From positions 16,607-80,606 of the forward strand of contig JAHZKX010000001.1 in assembly GCA_022600195.1 (NCBI GenBank): a DNA stretch of 64,000 nt. Reading direction: 5' to 3'. The notes under the pieces were generated by a model. That model did not search any database. It was not told the origin of the DNA and saw only the letters and a program-made list of their open reading frames with translations. A program made the translations under genes and the position numbers. Each line of letters starts with the position of its first letter. Position 1 is the stretch's first letter. Of the stretch, positions 1 through 9,150 are shown one piece after another. The stretch comes from Planctomycetota bacterium (lineage in GTDB: Bacteria > Planctomycetota > Planctomycetia > Planctomycetales > Planctomycetaceae).

Positions 1-524
1 TTGGTAGTTGAAGTGCCTGGAACAAACTGGAATCAAAAAACTCTAGCATGCAAATTGAGGGCAGGTCTGAAGTAGTATTGATGTTGCTCACTTTTTTGCT
101 GAGTTTGAGACAGATGAGCCGGAAAGATGAGATGCGGGAAGAGTTCCAGACAGTTAAAACGTCCGGTTATGCGGATCAGGTAAAATTGAGATCAGGACGG
201 GATGTGTTACAACTGATAGAAATGCTGTATTTGTTTTCACCGTCAAGATTGAGAGAGCAATTCAAACTATTTACGGGATTCACAGGTTCTGGTTTTTGTA
301 AGCATCTGAATGTTAGAAGGTTAGGAAGATTTCCATGGGGCTGTGAATGTAAAATGGAAGTTAGGTATTCAGTCTGAGGGATGTCTACAAAGAGACACAT
401 TGCAGTCAATCTCGATCAGAACTATAAATCACATCCCTTTTTCATATCGATCGAATGATCCATTCCCTTCAGATCTCTTCTACTTCATATCTCACAAATT
501 ATTTATCCATCCACGGAAGTTTAA
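1..524. other. Left-edge region without a supported gene
   Basis: No convincing coding region is seen here. One frame on the + strand is open from base 1 to a TAG at 73-75, so up to 24 codons of an upstream gene could end here, but the short peptide is not recognisable. A 109-codon open frame at 48-377 has no recognisable domain and no clear ribosome binding site, and I treat it as chance. The segment just before 525 carries the ribosome binding site of the next gene. Confidence 0.5.
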
Positions 525-1640
525 ATGCGTTGTTTTCACAGCCTGTTCTCAACGAATCAGGTGGTTCGTTTTCTTATGATTCCACTTTTCTGCCTGCTGA
601 GCAGTTCCGGTATCGGTTTTACAGCGGATGGAAGCGGAAGTGAAATACTTTATCTTAAAAATGGACAAAACCTCAGTGGGGAAAGTGTCGGTTTTGAAGA
701 GGGGAATATTCTCTTTCGCCTGCCAGATGGTGAAGTACGTCCAATCGTAATGGGTTTAGTTGATCGTCTGGAGTTTCACTCAGGGAAATTGGATGCTGAC
801 TCTTCCAGTCAGGAAGCGGAATTACTCGTGAAGAATGAAGGTGTCGTTACTCCCGCAGTCCCCCCCTTGATCACAGTGGATCCATTAGATGCAGTTCCAC
901 CGGCTCCTGATTCAGAATCTGATCGTGCAACTCCGATTAATCAGATTGAAGAATATGTTGACGAGTACTGGGAGTATGTGGAGATCTGGACCAAGCGTAT
1001 GGAATTAGGTGGTACGTTTCTCGGAGGGAATACCGACCGCGATTATCTAACAACCAAACTGCAACTGGAAAAATCAGACAATGATAATTTGTTCGAATTT
1101 GAAATTGGTGGTCGTTGGGGACAGTCGAATGGAGTCAGGGATGCGAATCGCTGGTATGGTAATGCCACACTGGATATCGCCAAGACGACAGACTGGATTA
1201 TCTTTGTGACAAACAAAAATACCTACGATGAGTTTGAAAACCTGGATTGGCGGGGAACCCTTTCATCTGGTTTAGGTTATCGGTTCATCAATGAAAAAGA
1301 AAAACGATTGATCTTACGTGTCGGACCTGGTGGAACACGTGAAATTTATAATAGTCCACGGTTGAGAAGAACCACTTTAGATGTGTTTGTGGAAATCGAA
1401 CTTCATTGGCCACTTTCCGATCATGCTAAACTGGAACATAAACAAACCTGGACTCCCAGTGTGGATAACGTTCAGGTATTACGTGTGACGACAGAATCAG
1501 GATTACTTTTCAAGTTGGATAATAAAGATCGATGGAACCTGAAATTTGGATTATTACAAACTTACAACTCCGTCCCCAATGCCGGCCGCAAGAAAAGTGA
1601 TTACACGGGTAGTGTGTCACTGGTTTACACACGAAAGTAA
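525..1640 (+). CDS. DUF481 family outer-membrane protein
   Basis: Predicted exported beta-barrel-like protein of 371 aa. The N-terminus has a hydrophobic signal-like segment at about residues 14-33. A small domain at about 40-75 follows, with the 'hhYLKNGQnLsG' look common in planctomycete surface proteins, then a Pro/Ser-rich linker (about 100-140). The DUF481 region (about 160-371) has alternating hydrophobic strands, a 'GGNTDRDYLTTKLQLEKSD' type opening and an aromatic last strand ending 'SLVYTRK', typical of an outer-membrane barrel. DUF481 proteins (YdiY in E. coli) have no firm biochemical role. The ATG at 525 is supported by GGAAG at 515-519. The gene converges on the M28 peptidase with 22 bp between them. 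Confidence 0.82.
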   Translation: MRCFHSLFSTNQVVRFLMIPLFCLLSSSGIGFTADGSGSEILYLKNGQNLSGESVGFEEGNILFRLPDGEVRPIVMGLVDRLEFHSGKLDADSSSQEAELLVKNEGVVTPAVPPLITVDPLDAVPPAPDSESDRATPINQIEEYVDEYWEYVEIWTKRMELGGTFLGGNTDRDYLTTKLQLEKSDNDNLFEFEIGGRWGQSNGVRDANRWYGNATLDIAKTTDWIIFVTNKNTYDEFENLDWRGTLSSGLGYRFINEKEKRLILRVGPGGTREIYNSPRLRRTTLDVFVEIELHWPLSDHAKLEHKQTWTPSVDNVQVLRVTTESGLLFKLDNKDRWNLKFGLLQTYNSVPNAGRKKSDYTGSVSLVYTRK

Positions 1641-1662
1641 TAGGCGGAACGCGAAAATATTG

Positions 1663-3735
1663 CTATTTGGGTTTGCCCAGTTTGACAGTCAGCTTGACGC
1701 GTTTTCCGTCGCGCAAAACTGTGACCTCCACAGATTCTCCGGGGGAAAACATCCTTAATGCCAGATCGAAATCATCTAAACCATCGATTTTTGTCTTACC
1801 CATTTTGATGATGGTATCACCGGCTTTGAGCCCTGCTTTATCCGCAGGGCTTCCGGGCGAAGCACCCGAAATGTGATAGCCTGGACCTTCACCACCAAAA
1901 TCCGGGATACTGCCAAAGTAAGGGCGATTACCAGATCGCATTGTAGCGGCAGGTCGTTTGATTTTTACATACTTGGGTCGATCGGGGTTTTCTGCAGTGG
2001 CAACAGTAATTTCTTCCAGAAAACCGACGATGCGTTGCATGCCGGGAATATTGATCTTATCCCAATCGTCAGAAGGGCGATGATAATCACTGTGTGTTCC
2101 GGTAAAGAGATGCAAAACAGGGATTTGTTTACCGTAAAACGAACTATGATCACTGGGGCCAAATCCCTCTGGTTTGAGTGAGAGTTTCAAGTCGAATTCT
2201 TTCCCAGTTTCTTCGACCAGTTTTTTCCAGCGTGGTGCTGTTCCGGTTCCAAAGACAGTAAGTTTGTCTTTGGTCAAGCGCCCCACCATATCCATATTCA
2301 GCATGGCAACCGTATTTTTGATATCGAATAATGGATGCTTGACATAGTGAGCTGACCCAATCAGACCGCGTTCTTCTCCCGTAAACGCAATGAATACCAG
2401 ACGTCGTGGAAGAGGTGTCTTTCGCGACGCCAGTCGACGTGCCAGTTCAATCAGCGCAACTGTTCCGGATGCGTTATCATCGGCGCCATTATGAACGTCA
2501 GTCGAACCCGGAGCCAGTGAACCGACACCTCCAAGACCGACATGATCATAATGGGCGCCAATCACAATCGTTTCGTCAGCATGAGGTCCTTTCCCATCCA
2601 GAACTCCAATCACGTTTTTGATTTCTGTTTTGATCTGTTCTACAGAAATTTCACCTTTGGCTTTCCACTCAGGTAAAACAAAGCTCTGAGGCTTGAGGCC
2701 TTTGTCGATCGAACTCTCCAGTTCCTGAAGAGTCGGTTTTCCCGCTTCTTTGAAAAGCTGATTGCATTTCTCGACGCTGATATGCGCAATAGGAATCGAG
2801 CGACCATCACCACTACCAGCATACCCGAATTTCATCAGTACATCAAAATTTCCCTCTTTCAAGCGCTTGCGAGTCTGTTGAACCGTATTCAGGGCTTTTT
2901 TCAATTCACGATCAACAGCCGCCTGCTTCTTGGGTGTCGCCTTTTCCCAGTTTTCAGTAGCAGTAATGAGATCTTCAACGGCGTCCTGCTCCAGTTCCTG
3001 GGCTTCTTTTTTATTTTCTCTGGTTGAATAGATATCGTTAACGAATAAAATTGCCTTGGCACCTTTTCCAAAAGCAGTGCTGACTTTATAGCGAAGTGCA
3101 GCATAACGTGAGATGCCATGGGCGCCGGCGAACGGACTTTTTTTATCTCCCTGTTGTGGAGTCCGTCTCATGATGATGACGACTTTATCTTTGACATCGA
3201 TGCCGGCATAGTCACTGTATTTTACATCTTTGGCGTCGATCCCATATCCGCAAAAAGCCAGTTCGGCATCAAACTTTCCGGATCCTCCAAAAGAGCAGGA
3301 ACGAAATCCCTGATCGTAAACCAGGGGGATCGATTTATGATCAGGCCCCGTTAACTGTAGTTCATTCTTCGGTCCCAGCTTACTTCCCGTATTAATCGTA
3401 AATTTCTGGAATGCACTATCCTTGACCGATTGCACATTCAGTCCTGCTGCTTTGAATTCTTTCACGATATAATCAGCGGCAAGATTAATCCCGCGTGTTG
3501 TAACGCCGCGCCCTTCCAGTTCATCTGAGGCCAGGTATTTGATTGCGTCCAGCATGCGTTGACCATTGGCTGCATTCAGGCTCGATTTCACATCAGGCTT
3601 GGTTGTCCTGGCGGGAGTCTCGCCCCAAACCAGTGAAGAACTTTGTGGGTGCGCAAAAATCAGTCCAAACAGAATCAGGAAACAGAATCCAGTAATCATT
3701 CTTTTGGATGTCGTATTTGAAATCAAAACAGACAT
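1663..3735 (-). CDS. Exported M28 family aminopeptidase with PA and PDZ domains
   Basis: Zinc metallopeptidase of 690 aa, probably an exported aminopeptidase. A signal or anchor segment lies at residues 12-30. A protease-associated (PA) region covers about 140-330 with a charged insert near 235-295. The M28 catalytic domain covers about 370-580 with the expected zinc ligands and catalytic residues visible: H395, D419 (in GADDNASG), E454/E455 (TGEE), D482 (NMDMVGR) and H552. A PDZ domain follows at about 610-690 with 'SPADKAGLKAGD' near 629-640. The ATG at 3735 has AGAGG upstream on the minus strand. PA-M28-PDZ is a known planctomycete arrangement; the natural substrate cannot be read from sequence. 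It is monocistronic and convergent with the DUF481 gene. Confidence 0.92.
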   Translation of the reverse strand: MSVLISNTTSKRMITGFCFLILFGLIFAHPQSSSLVWGETPARTTKPDVKSSLNAANGQRMLDAIKYLASDELEGRGVTTRGINLAADYIVKEFKAAGLNVQSVKDSAFQKFTINTGSKLGPKNELQLTGPDHKSIPLVYDQGFRSCSFGGSGKFDAELAFCGYGIDAKDVKYSDYAGIDVKDKVVIIMRRTPQQGDKKSPFAGAHGISRYAALRYKVSTAFGKGAKAILFVNDIYSTRENKKEAQELEQDAVEDLITATENWEKATPKKQAAVDRELKKALNTVQQTRKRLKEGNFDVLMKFGYAGSGDGRSIPIAHISVEKCNQLFKEAGKPTLQELESSIDKGLKPQSFVLPEWKAKGEISVEQIKTEIKNVIGVLDGKGPHADETIVIGAHYDHVGLGGVGSLAPGSTDVHNGADDNASGTVALIELARRLASRKTPLPRRLVFIAFTGEERGLIGSAHYVKHPLFDIKNTVAMLNMDMVGRLTKDKLTVFGTGTAPRWKKLVEETGKEFDLKLSLKPEGFGPSDHSSFYGKQIPVLHLFTGTHSDYHRPSDDWDKINIPGMQRIVGFLEEITVATAENPDRPKYVKIKRPAATMRSGNRPYFGSIPDFGGEGPGYHISGASPGSPADKAGLKAGDTIIKMGKTKIDGLDDFDLALRMFSPGESVEVTVLRDGKRVKLTVKLGKPK

Positions 3736-4023
3736 GATGCCTCTTTCTCAATAATTTGCCTGTGAAAAGCTTGTCTTTTGTTATTACGTGTGCAGCAGAA
3801 AACGCGTTGGAATTTCAATCGAGAGATCTGTTGCTATTTTCGCATTTATAATGCTGAATGGAAGTCAGGTTCTCAAGATAAATCAAAAATCATGATGGTT
3901 CCAAATTCTTTTTAAGGGTGTGTTTACGCAGGGCAGGTCTGAACTGGCGAATTGATCGAGGAGTGTGTAGAGTTTGTTGTTTAGACAAATATACCATTCC
4001 ACTGCCTGAAATTGGGACAATCA

Positions 4024-6063
4024 ATGGATATTCCTGCCGATATGCTCGTTGACTGTGGGCTACTTTCTGATGAAGCACAAAAGTTCTCAGATATACTCAA
4101 AGAGATCCATGTTCAGGATGATGCTGAACTCTGGAAGCAATTAATAGCACAGGTGCTGACACCCGAATTGCCCTTTTCCATTCATCGCCTTTTGTATCAA
4201 CGCGTCTTTCATCAGCGAATGGAACAGGGTAAACCCGCGCCAGCCTGGTTCCCGGGAGAACAGGAACAATCCGACTCCCATCTGTCTGAATGGTTACGCG
4301 ATTTGAATTTGAATGGCATGGAAGAATTGCAGGACTGGTCGATTCAAAATCGAGAAGCATTTACACAGAAACTGGTCGATTCTCTCAAGATTCCATTTTT
4401 AGAGCAGCCTCAACAGATTATGAATCTGGATACAGGTGTCGAACAAATCGAATGGCTGACCGGGGCGAAACTCAATATTGTCGAAAGTTGCTTCAAAAAG
4501 AAATCAGACCAGACAGCGATTATATTCCAACAGGGAAGTCAGAAATTACAAAAACTGAGTTATCAGGAACTAAAAGCACTCACTGCGCAAGTCGCGAATG
4601 GACTGCAAGAGGCAGGCATCAAGCCGGGCGAACGCATAGCGGTGATGATGCCGATGACTCCGGAATCAGTGGCGATCTTTCTGGGGATTATCGCCGCTGG
4701 TTGTGTAGTCGTGACGATTGCCGACAGCTTTTCAGCAGAGGAAATGCAAGTCCGGCTCAAGATAACAGAACCGAAATTGATTTTTATTCAGGATGTCATT
4801 TCTCGAAACAATAAACAACTGCCTCTGTATACCAAGCTGGAGTCTGACAGCAAATTACCAGCAATTGTTCTTCCGGAAAGCGAGACCAGTCAGATTCCGC
4901 TTCGATCAGGTGATCGTCTTTGGTCAGAGTTTTTATCCGATCATCACGAACTGACATACGCGGCCCGAAAACCACACGATGAAACGACGATCTTGTTTTC
5001 TTCGGGCACAACAGGAAACCCAAAAGGAATTCCCTGGGATCAGACTACTCCAGTCAAAGCTGCCGGTGATGGTTATCTGCATCACGATATTCATCCCGGT
5101 GATGTAGTCTGCTGGCCCACGAATCTCGGCTGGATGATGGGCCCCTGGCTGGTGTATGCCTCTTTAATGAACGATGCGACGATTGCGCTCTCTGATGCGG
5201 TTCCCACAAGCCGTGCATTTTGTGAATTTGTTCAGAACGCGAAAGTGACGATGTTGGGGCTGGTTCCCAGTATTGTTTCAGCCTGGCGTAGTCAGGATCG
5301 TGTCGCGGGTCTGGATTGGTCGCAGATTAAAGTTTTCAGTTCGACGGGCGAATGTTCAAATCCTGAAGACATGCTGTGGCTAATGTCGCGGGCCGGTTAT
5401 CGTCCCGTGATCGAATATTGTGGTGGCACTGAAACGGGCGGCGGATATATTACAGGTACCGTTTTGAAACCGGGCGTACCCGGTCTGTTTTCCTGTCCGG
5501 CACTCGGTTTTTCCTGGTTCCTTCTGGATGAAACTGGAAATGAAACAACGAATGGAGAAGTCTTTTTTGGCCCACCCGTCATCGGGTTATCAACACGTTT
5601 GATTAATCGCGATCACCATGAGGTCTATTTTGCTGACATTCCACCCGGACCCGGCGGGCAGACCCTCAGAAGGCACGGGGATCAGATAGAAGCATTACCT
5701 GAGGGGTATTATCGGGCACAAGGACGCATTGATGATGCCATGAATCTGGGTGGGATCAAAGTCAGTTCCGTACAATTGGAAGAGTTACTGACTCAGGCGA
5801 CCGGAGTCAGAGAGGTTGCCGCGATTGCGGTTCCACCAGAAGGAGGGGGCCCCAGTCTGTTAGTCATTTTTGTGGTCTTGCATGAGGGTGTGTTGTTCGT
5901 CGCAGATCAGTTACAGCAGGAAATGCAGCAGATCATTCGCAGTCAATTAAATCCTCTGTTTAAAATTCATCTCGTACGCGAGATCGAACAATTGCCAAGA
6001 ACTGCATCCAATAAAGTGATGCGTCGAAAATTAAGAGATCTCTATCAAGGTTTAAAACTATGA
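4024..6063 (+). CDS. AMP-dependent acyl-CoA synthetase (acetyl/acetoacetyl-CoA synthetase type)
   Basis: ANL-superfamily ligase that activates a short carboxylic acid with ATP and CoA. The frame opens with TTG at 4012, but the ATG at 4024 is the more ordinary start (679 aa; numbering below counts from the TTG). Visible features: adenylate-binding P-loop SSGTTGNPKGIP at about 330-341, the 'YCGGTETGGGYI' A5-type motif near 469-480, 'GRIDDAMNLGGIKVSS' (about 571-586) at the hinge, and the C-terminal acylation lysine K668 in 'TASNKVMRRKLR'. The long N-terminal extension (about 150 residues) recalls acetyl/acetoacetyl-CoA synthetases and plant AAE17/18 enzymes. It is the first gene of a four-gene operon and overlaps the thiolase start by 4 bp. 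Acetoacetate is the most likely substrate from context; acetate or another short acid is possible. Confidence 0.85.
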   Translation: MDIPADMLVDCGLLSDEAQKFSDILKEIHVQDDAELWKQLIAQVLTPELPFSIHRLLYQRVFHQRMEQGKPAPAWFPGEQEQSDSHLSEWLRDLNLNGMEELQDWSIQNREAFTQKLVDSLKIPFLEQPQQIMNLDTGVEQIEWLTGAKLNIVESCFKKKSDQTAIIFQQGSQKLQKLSYQELKALTAQVANGLQEAGIKPGERIAVMMPMTPESVAIFLGIIAAGCVVVTIADSFSAEEMQVRLKITEPKLIFIQDVISRNNKQLPLYTKLESDSKLPAIVLPESETSQIPLRSGDRLWSEFLSDHHELTYAARKPHDETTILFSSGTTGNPKGIPWDQTTPVKAAGDGYLHHDIHPGDVVCWPTNLGWMMGPWLVYASLMNDATIALSDAVPTSRAFCEFVQNAKVTMLGLVPSIVSAWRSQDRVAGLDWSQIKVFSSTGECSNPEDMLWLMSRAGYRPVIEYCGGTETGGGYITGTVLKPGVPGLFSCPALGFSWFLLDETGNETTNGEVFFGPPVIGLSTRLINRDHHEVYFADIPPGPGGQTLRRHGDQIEALPEGYYRAQGRIDDAMNLGGIKVSSVQLEELLTQATGVREVAAIAVPPEGGGPSLLVIFVVLHEGVLFVADQLQQEMQQIIRSQLNPLFKIHLVREIEQLPRTASNKVMRRKLRDLYQGLKL

Positions 6064-7259
6064 GTCAGGGGAAAAAAAAGGTCGCCATCTTAAGTGCTTC
6101 CAGAACGCCCATTGGTGCTTTTAACGGCGCTTTCAAAGAATTATCTGCCGTACAGTTGGGTACGATTGCAGTACTGGAAACGCTCAAACGCAGCGGCCTG
6201 AGTGCTAACCAAGTCGATGAAGTCTTTCTGGGACAAGTTTTTACCGCCGGTTGTGGTATGAATCCGGCGCGACAGGTGGCGGTGAATTCTGGAATTCCTT
6301 ATCAGGTTCCAGCGACAACTGTGAATATGGTGTGCGGCTCCGGATTGAAATCTGTGGCACTTGGGATGCAGACGATTTTGTGTGGCAATGCACGTGTTGT
6401 GATGGCAGGCGGGATGGAAAGTATGAGCAACACTCCCTATCTGCTTCAGGGAGCCCGCTCAGGTTTCAAAATGGGAGACAGGCAACTGGTTGACTCGATG
6501 GTTCATGATGCCTTGTGGGATGCCTTTTATGATTGTCACATGGGTATTACCGCTGAAAACCTGGCAGAAAAGTATGAGATCTCGCGTGAAGCACAGGATC
6601 GTTATACCGTTCAAAGCCAACAACGCTGTCAGTCTGCAATCACCGCTGGAAAATTTGATGATGAGATTGTCAGTGTGTCGGTGCCGAGAAAGAAAGCAGA
6701 ACCGAAATTGATTTCCGTTGATGAATATCCGCGTAAAGAGACAAACATTGAAAAGATTTCCAGTTTACGTCCCTCCTTTAAAGCAGACGGTACCGTAACA
6801 GCCGCCAATTCTTCTGGTATCAACGATGGTGCGGCGGCTTTGGTACTGGCCGAAGAAAGCTTTGTTGAGGAGCACAACTTAAAGCCGTTAGCCTGGATTC
6901 GCGCATTTTCCAATGTGGGGCTGGATCCCAAGTATATGGGTCTGGGGCCCGCACACGCGATTGAGCAATTATTGAAAGCGGAATCGGTCAATTTGTCTGA
7001 GATCGATCTGCTGGAAGTAAACGAAGCATTTGCAGCCCAAACGCTGGCTGTCGGAAAAGCATTGGATTGGGATGAAGAACGCGTGAATGTGAATGGCGGT
7101 GCGATCGCGCTCGGTCATCCGTTGGGAGCCAGTGGGGCCCGAATCGCTGTAACCTTGCTGCACGAAATGCAGAAACGGGAGGCACAACATGGGATCGCTT
7201 CTCTTTGTATTGGTGGGGGGATGGGAATTGCGATGTTATTTGAGGCTGCGGAAGAATAA
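6060..7259 (+). CDS. Acetyl-CoA acetyltransferase (thiolase)
   Basis: Thiolase of 399 aa, the usual length for biosynthetic or degradative acetoacetyl-CoA thiolases. It interconverts acetoacetyl-CoA plus CoA with two acetyl-CoA. Catalytic residues are in place: nucleophile C92 (NMVCGSGLKS), H353 (ALGHPLGASGARI) and C383 (CIGGGMG), plus 'NEAFAAQ' near 321-327. The ATG at 6060 overlaps the stop of the synthetase (ATGA), which implies translational coupling. Together with the ligase upstream and the dehydrogenases downstream it completes a route from acetoacetate to acetyl-CoA. Confidence 0.95.
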   Translation: MSQGKKKVAILSASRTPIGAFNGAFKELSAVQLGTIAVLETLKRSGLSANQVDEVFLGQVFTAGCGMNPARQVAVNSGIPYQVPATTVNMVCGSGLKSVALGMQTILCGNARVVMAGGMESMSNTPYLLQGARSGFKMGDRQLVDSMVHDALWDAFYDCHMGITAENLAEKYEISREAQDRYTVQSQQRCQSAITAGKFDDEIVSVSVPRKKAEPKLISVDEYPRKETNIEKISSLRPSFKADGTVTAANSSGINDGAAALVLAEESFVEEHNLKPLAWIRAFSNVGLDPKYMGLGPAHAIEQLLKAESVNLSEIDLLEVNEAFAAQTLAVGKALDWDEERVNVNGGAIALGHPLGASGARIAVTLLHEMQKREAQHGIASLCIGGGMGIAMLFEAAEE

Positions 7260-7285
7260 ACCGCTTTGATAGATAGAGAGCCGAT

Positions 7286-8221
7286 GTGATGCAGGAAATA
7301 GGAATTCTGGGTGCAGGCTTGATTGGCGCAAGTTGGGCTTCGTTTTTTGCTGCGCAAGGTTTGAGGGTTCGCATCTATGACGTGAACGAAGAAATTAAAG
7401 AGCGTGCGCTGGAAATAGCAGGCAACAACTTACAGATGCTCGTCCATCTCAATTTACTCAGCCCGCAAGCAGCGAAAACAGGTCAACAAAATTTGCAAAC
7501 GGTAAACTCACTCTCCGAATTATTATCGGAAGTTGATTACGTGCAGGAATCGGTCATCGAAGATTATACAATCAAGGCTGAAGTCTATCGCGAGTTTGAA
7601 CAATATGCCCCAGATACCGCGATTTTGGCAAGCAGTTCTTCGGGATTATTGATGACAAAAATGCAGTCAGTCATGCAGCATCCGGAACGCGCGTTGATTG
7701 CCCATCCATTTAATCCACCTCATTTGATACCACTGGTCGAACTGGTTCCAGGTGAGCAGACTGCTGCTTTCACAGTAGACACCGTCAAAGCATTTTTCCT
7801 GAAACTAGGAAAGCATCCAGTTGTTTTGAATAAGGAAGTACCCGGTCACATTGCGAATCGTCTGGCGGCGGCTGTCTGGCGGGAATCGCTGGCTTTGCTC
7901 GATGAAGGGGTTGCCAGCGTGGAAGATATTGATGCTGCACTCTGTAAAGGGCCGGGATTAAGATGGGCCATGATGGGACAGCATCTGATTTATGAACTCG
8001 GCGGTGGTGAAGGGGGTTATCAGAAGTTTTTTGATACAATCGGTGCCTCGTTCGAAGAGTACTGGAAGGAAATGCAAGTTTGGACGACGATTCCCGATTC
8101 GGCAAAACAAAAAGCAGTGGCCGGTACTGAGACCTATCTGAATCAAAAAAGTCGTAGCGAATGGTCCGCCTGGAGGGATCAAAAACTGGCACGGATTCAA
8201 CAAGTATTGAGCGAGGAATAA
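7286..8221 (+). CDS. 3-hydroxyacyl-CoA dehydrogenase family protein (carnitine-dehydrogenase-like)
   Basis: NAD-dependent dehydrogenase of about 311 aa. The start is GTG at 7286 or ATG at 7289. The Rossmann motif GAGLIG is at residues 9-14, the family Ser run 'ASSSSG' at 115-120, and the HPFNPP motif at 140-145 with H140 as the likely catalytic histidine. The C-terminal helical domain holds 'GPGLRWAMMG', which I associate with L-carnitine dehydrogenase and lambda-crystallin-type members rather than the FadB type, and the roughly 310-aa single-unit length fits those too. In the operon context a short 3-hydroxyacyl substrate is plausible. The exact substrate is unresolved. It lies 26 bp after the thiolase and 3 bp before the next gene. 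Confidence 0.85.
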   Translation: MMQEIGILGAGLIGASWASFFAAQGLRVRIYDVNEEIKERALEIAGNNLQMLVHLNLLSPQAAKTGQQNLQTVNSLSELLSEVDYVQESVIEDYTIKAEVYREFEQYAPDTAILASSSSGLLMTKMQSVMQHPERALIAHPFNPPHLIPLVELVPGEQTAAFTVDTVKAFFLKLGKHPVVLNKEVPGHIANRLAAAVWRESLALLDEGVASVEDIDAALCKGPGLRWAMMGQHLIYELGGGEGGYQKFFDTIGASFEEYWKEMQVWTTIPDSAKQKAVAGTETYLNQKSRSEWSAWRDQKLARIQQVLSEE

Positions 8222-8224
8222 GGC

Positions 8225-8992
8225 ATGTCATTACCTAAGACCGCTTTGATTACAGGAGCTGCCAGCGGTATCGGAGCCGAAATCGCGAAGACACTCTTTC
8301 ATGATGGCTGTCATGCTGTGATTGCTGATTTGAACGAACCCGAATATCTGTCAGACTTATCGGCGCCAAATCAACGCTGCTTATATATTCCGACTGATTT
8401 ATCAAAACAGGAAAGCTGTCAGGCGTTGGTCGACCGAGTGCTTCAGGAATTTGGATCTGTTGATATTCTGGTGAACAACGCTGGCTTTCAACATATCTCT
8501 CCACTGGAAGAATTTCCGGAAATAGTCTGGGAAAAAATGCTGCAGGTCATGTTGACCGCTCCCTTTCTGCTGACCAGATACTTGTTTCCTGCGATGAAGC
8601 AAAATAACTGGGGTCGTATCATCAATATGGGTTCTATTCATGCGCAGGTGGCATCCGTAAATAAGGCCGGCTATATTGCTGCCAAGCATGGTCTGGTGGG
8701 GCTGACGAAAACAACAGCTCTGGAAGGCGGGCCATTTCAAATTACCGCCAATGTGATTTGTCCGGCTTATGTCCGTACTCCTCTTGTAGAACAGCAGATC
8801 GAATCGCAGGCAAAAACTATGGGGATCAGTATCGAAGAAGTGGAAAGCCAGGTCTTTCTGAAAGCATCAGCTACAGGCAAGATGATCGAACCGGATGAAG
8901 TCGCGTCAATGGTCAGTTATCTTTGTTCGGAGAAGGCAAAATCCATCACGGGAGCCTGTTGGACCATTGATGGTGGCTGGACCGCTCAATAA
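8225..8992 (+). CDS. 3-hydroxybutyrate dehydrogenase (SDR family)
   Basis: Classical short-chain dehydrogenase of 255 aa that probably oxidises D-3-hydroxybutyrate to acetoacetate with NAD. It shows the cofactor motif GAASGIG (11-17), NNAG (84-87), the catalytic S137 and the Y150-xxx-K154 pair. The segment 'INMGSIHAQVAS...KAGYIAAKHG' and the C-terminal 'GACWTIDGGWTAQ' match 3-hydroxybutyrate dehydrogenases closely. It is the last gene of the operon, with AAGG just before the ATG. With the synthetase and thiolase upstream it would feed 3-hydroxybutyrate carbon into acetyl-CoA. No polyhydroxybutyrate polymerase or depolymerase is in the window, so external hydroxybutyrate or PHB turnover elsewhere are both possible. 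Confidence 0.93.
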   Translation: MSLPKTALITGAASGIGAEIAKTLFHDGCHAVIADLNEPEYLSDLSAPNQRCLYIPTDLSKQESCQALVDRVLQEFGSVDILVNNAGFQHISPLEEFPEIVWEKMLQVMLTAPFLLTRYLFPAMKQNNWGRIINMGSIHAQVASVNKAGYIAAKHGLVGLTKTTALEGGPFQITANVICPAYVRTPLVEQQIESQAKTMGISIEEVESQVFLKASATGKMIEPDEVASMVSYLCSEKAKSITGACWTIDGGWTAQ

Positions 8993-9068
8993 ATGGAATG
9001 TGGTTACGAGGATTGCTGCGTTGGATTCGGCAAATCTAACAAAATCACCTATTATTTAATATTGCTTA

Positions 9069-9074
9069 TATAAT
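9069..9074 (+). promoter_or_regulatory. Candidate -10 element upstream of the LRR-cytochrome gene
   Basis: TATAAT occurs in an AT-rich gap about 80 bp before the next gene. No good -35 hexamer lies 16-18 bp upstream, so this is only a weak promoter candidate. Confidence 0.2.
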
Positions 9075-9150
9075 ACACACGCATTAAGGTATACTTATGT
9101 AATTGACTCTGACAGATGTGTAATTGAAATCGTACTGAATGAGGTTACGG

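Noticed and set aside
48..377. 109-codon open frame at the left edge
   Set aside because: No domain, no good ribosome site, and an equally open frame on the other strand.
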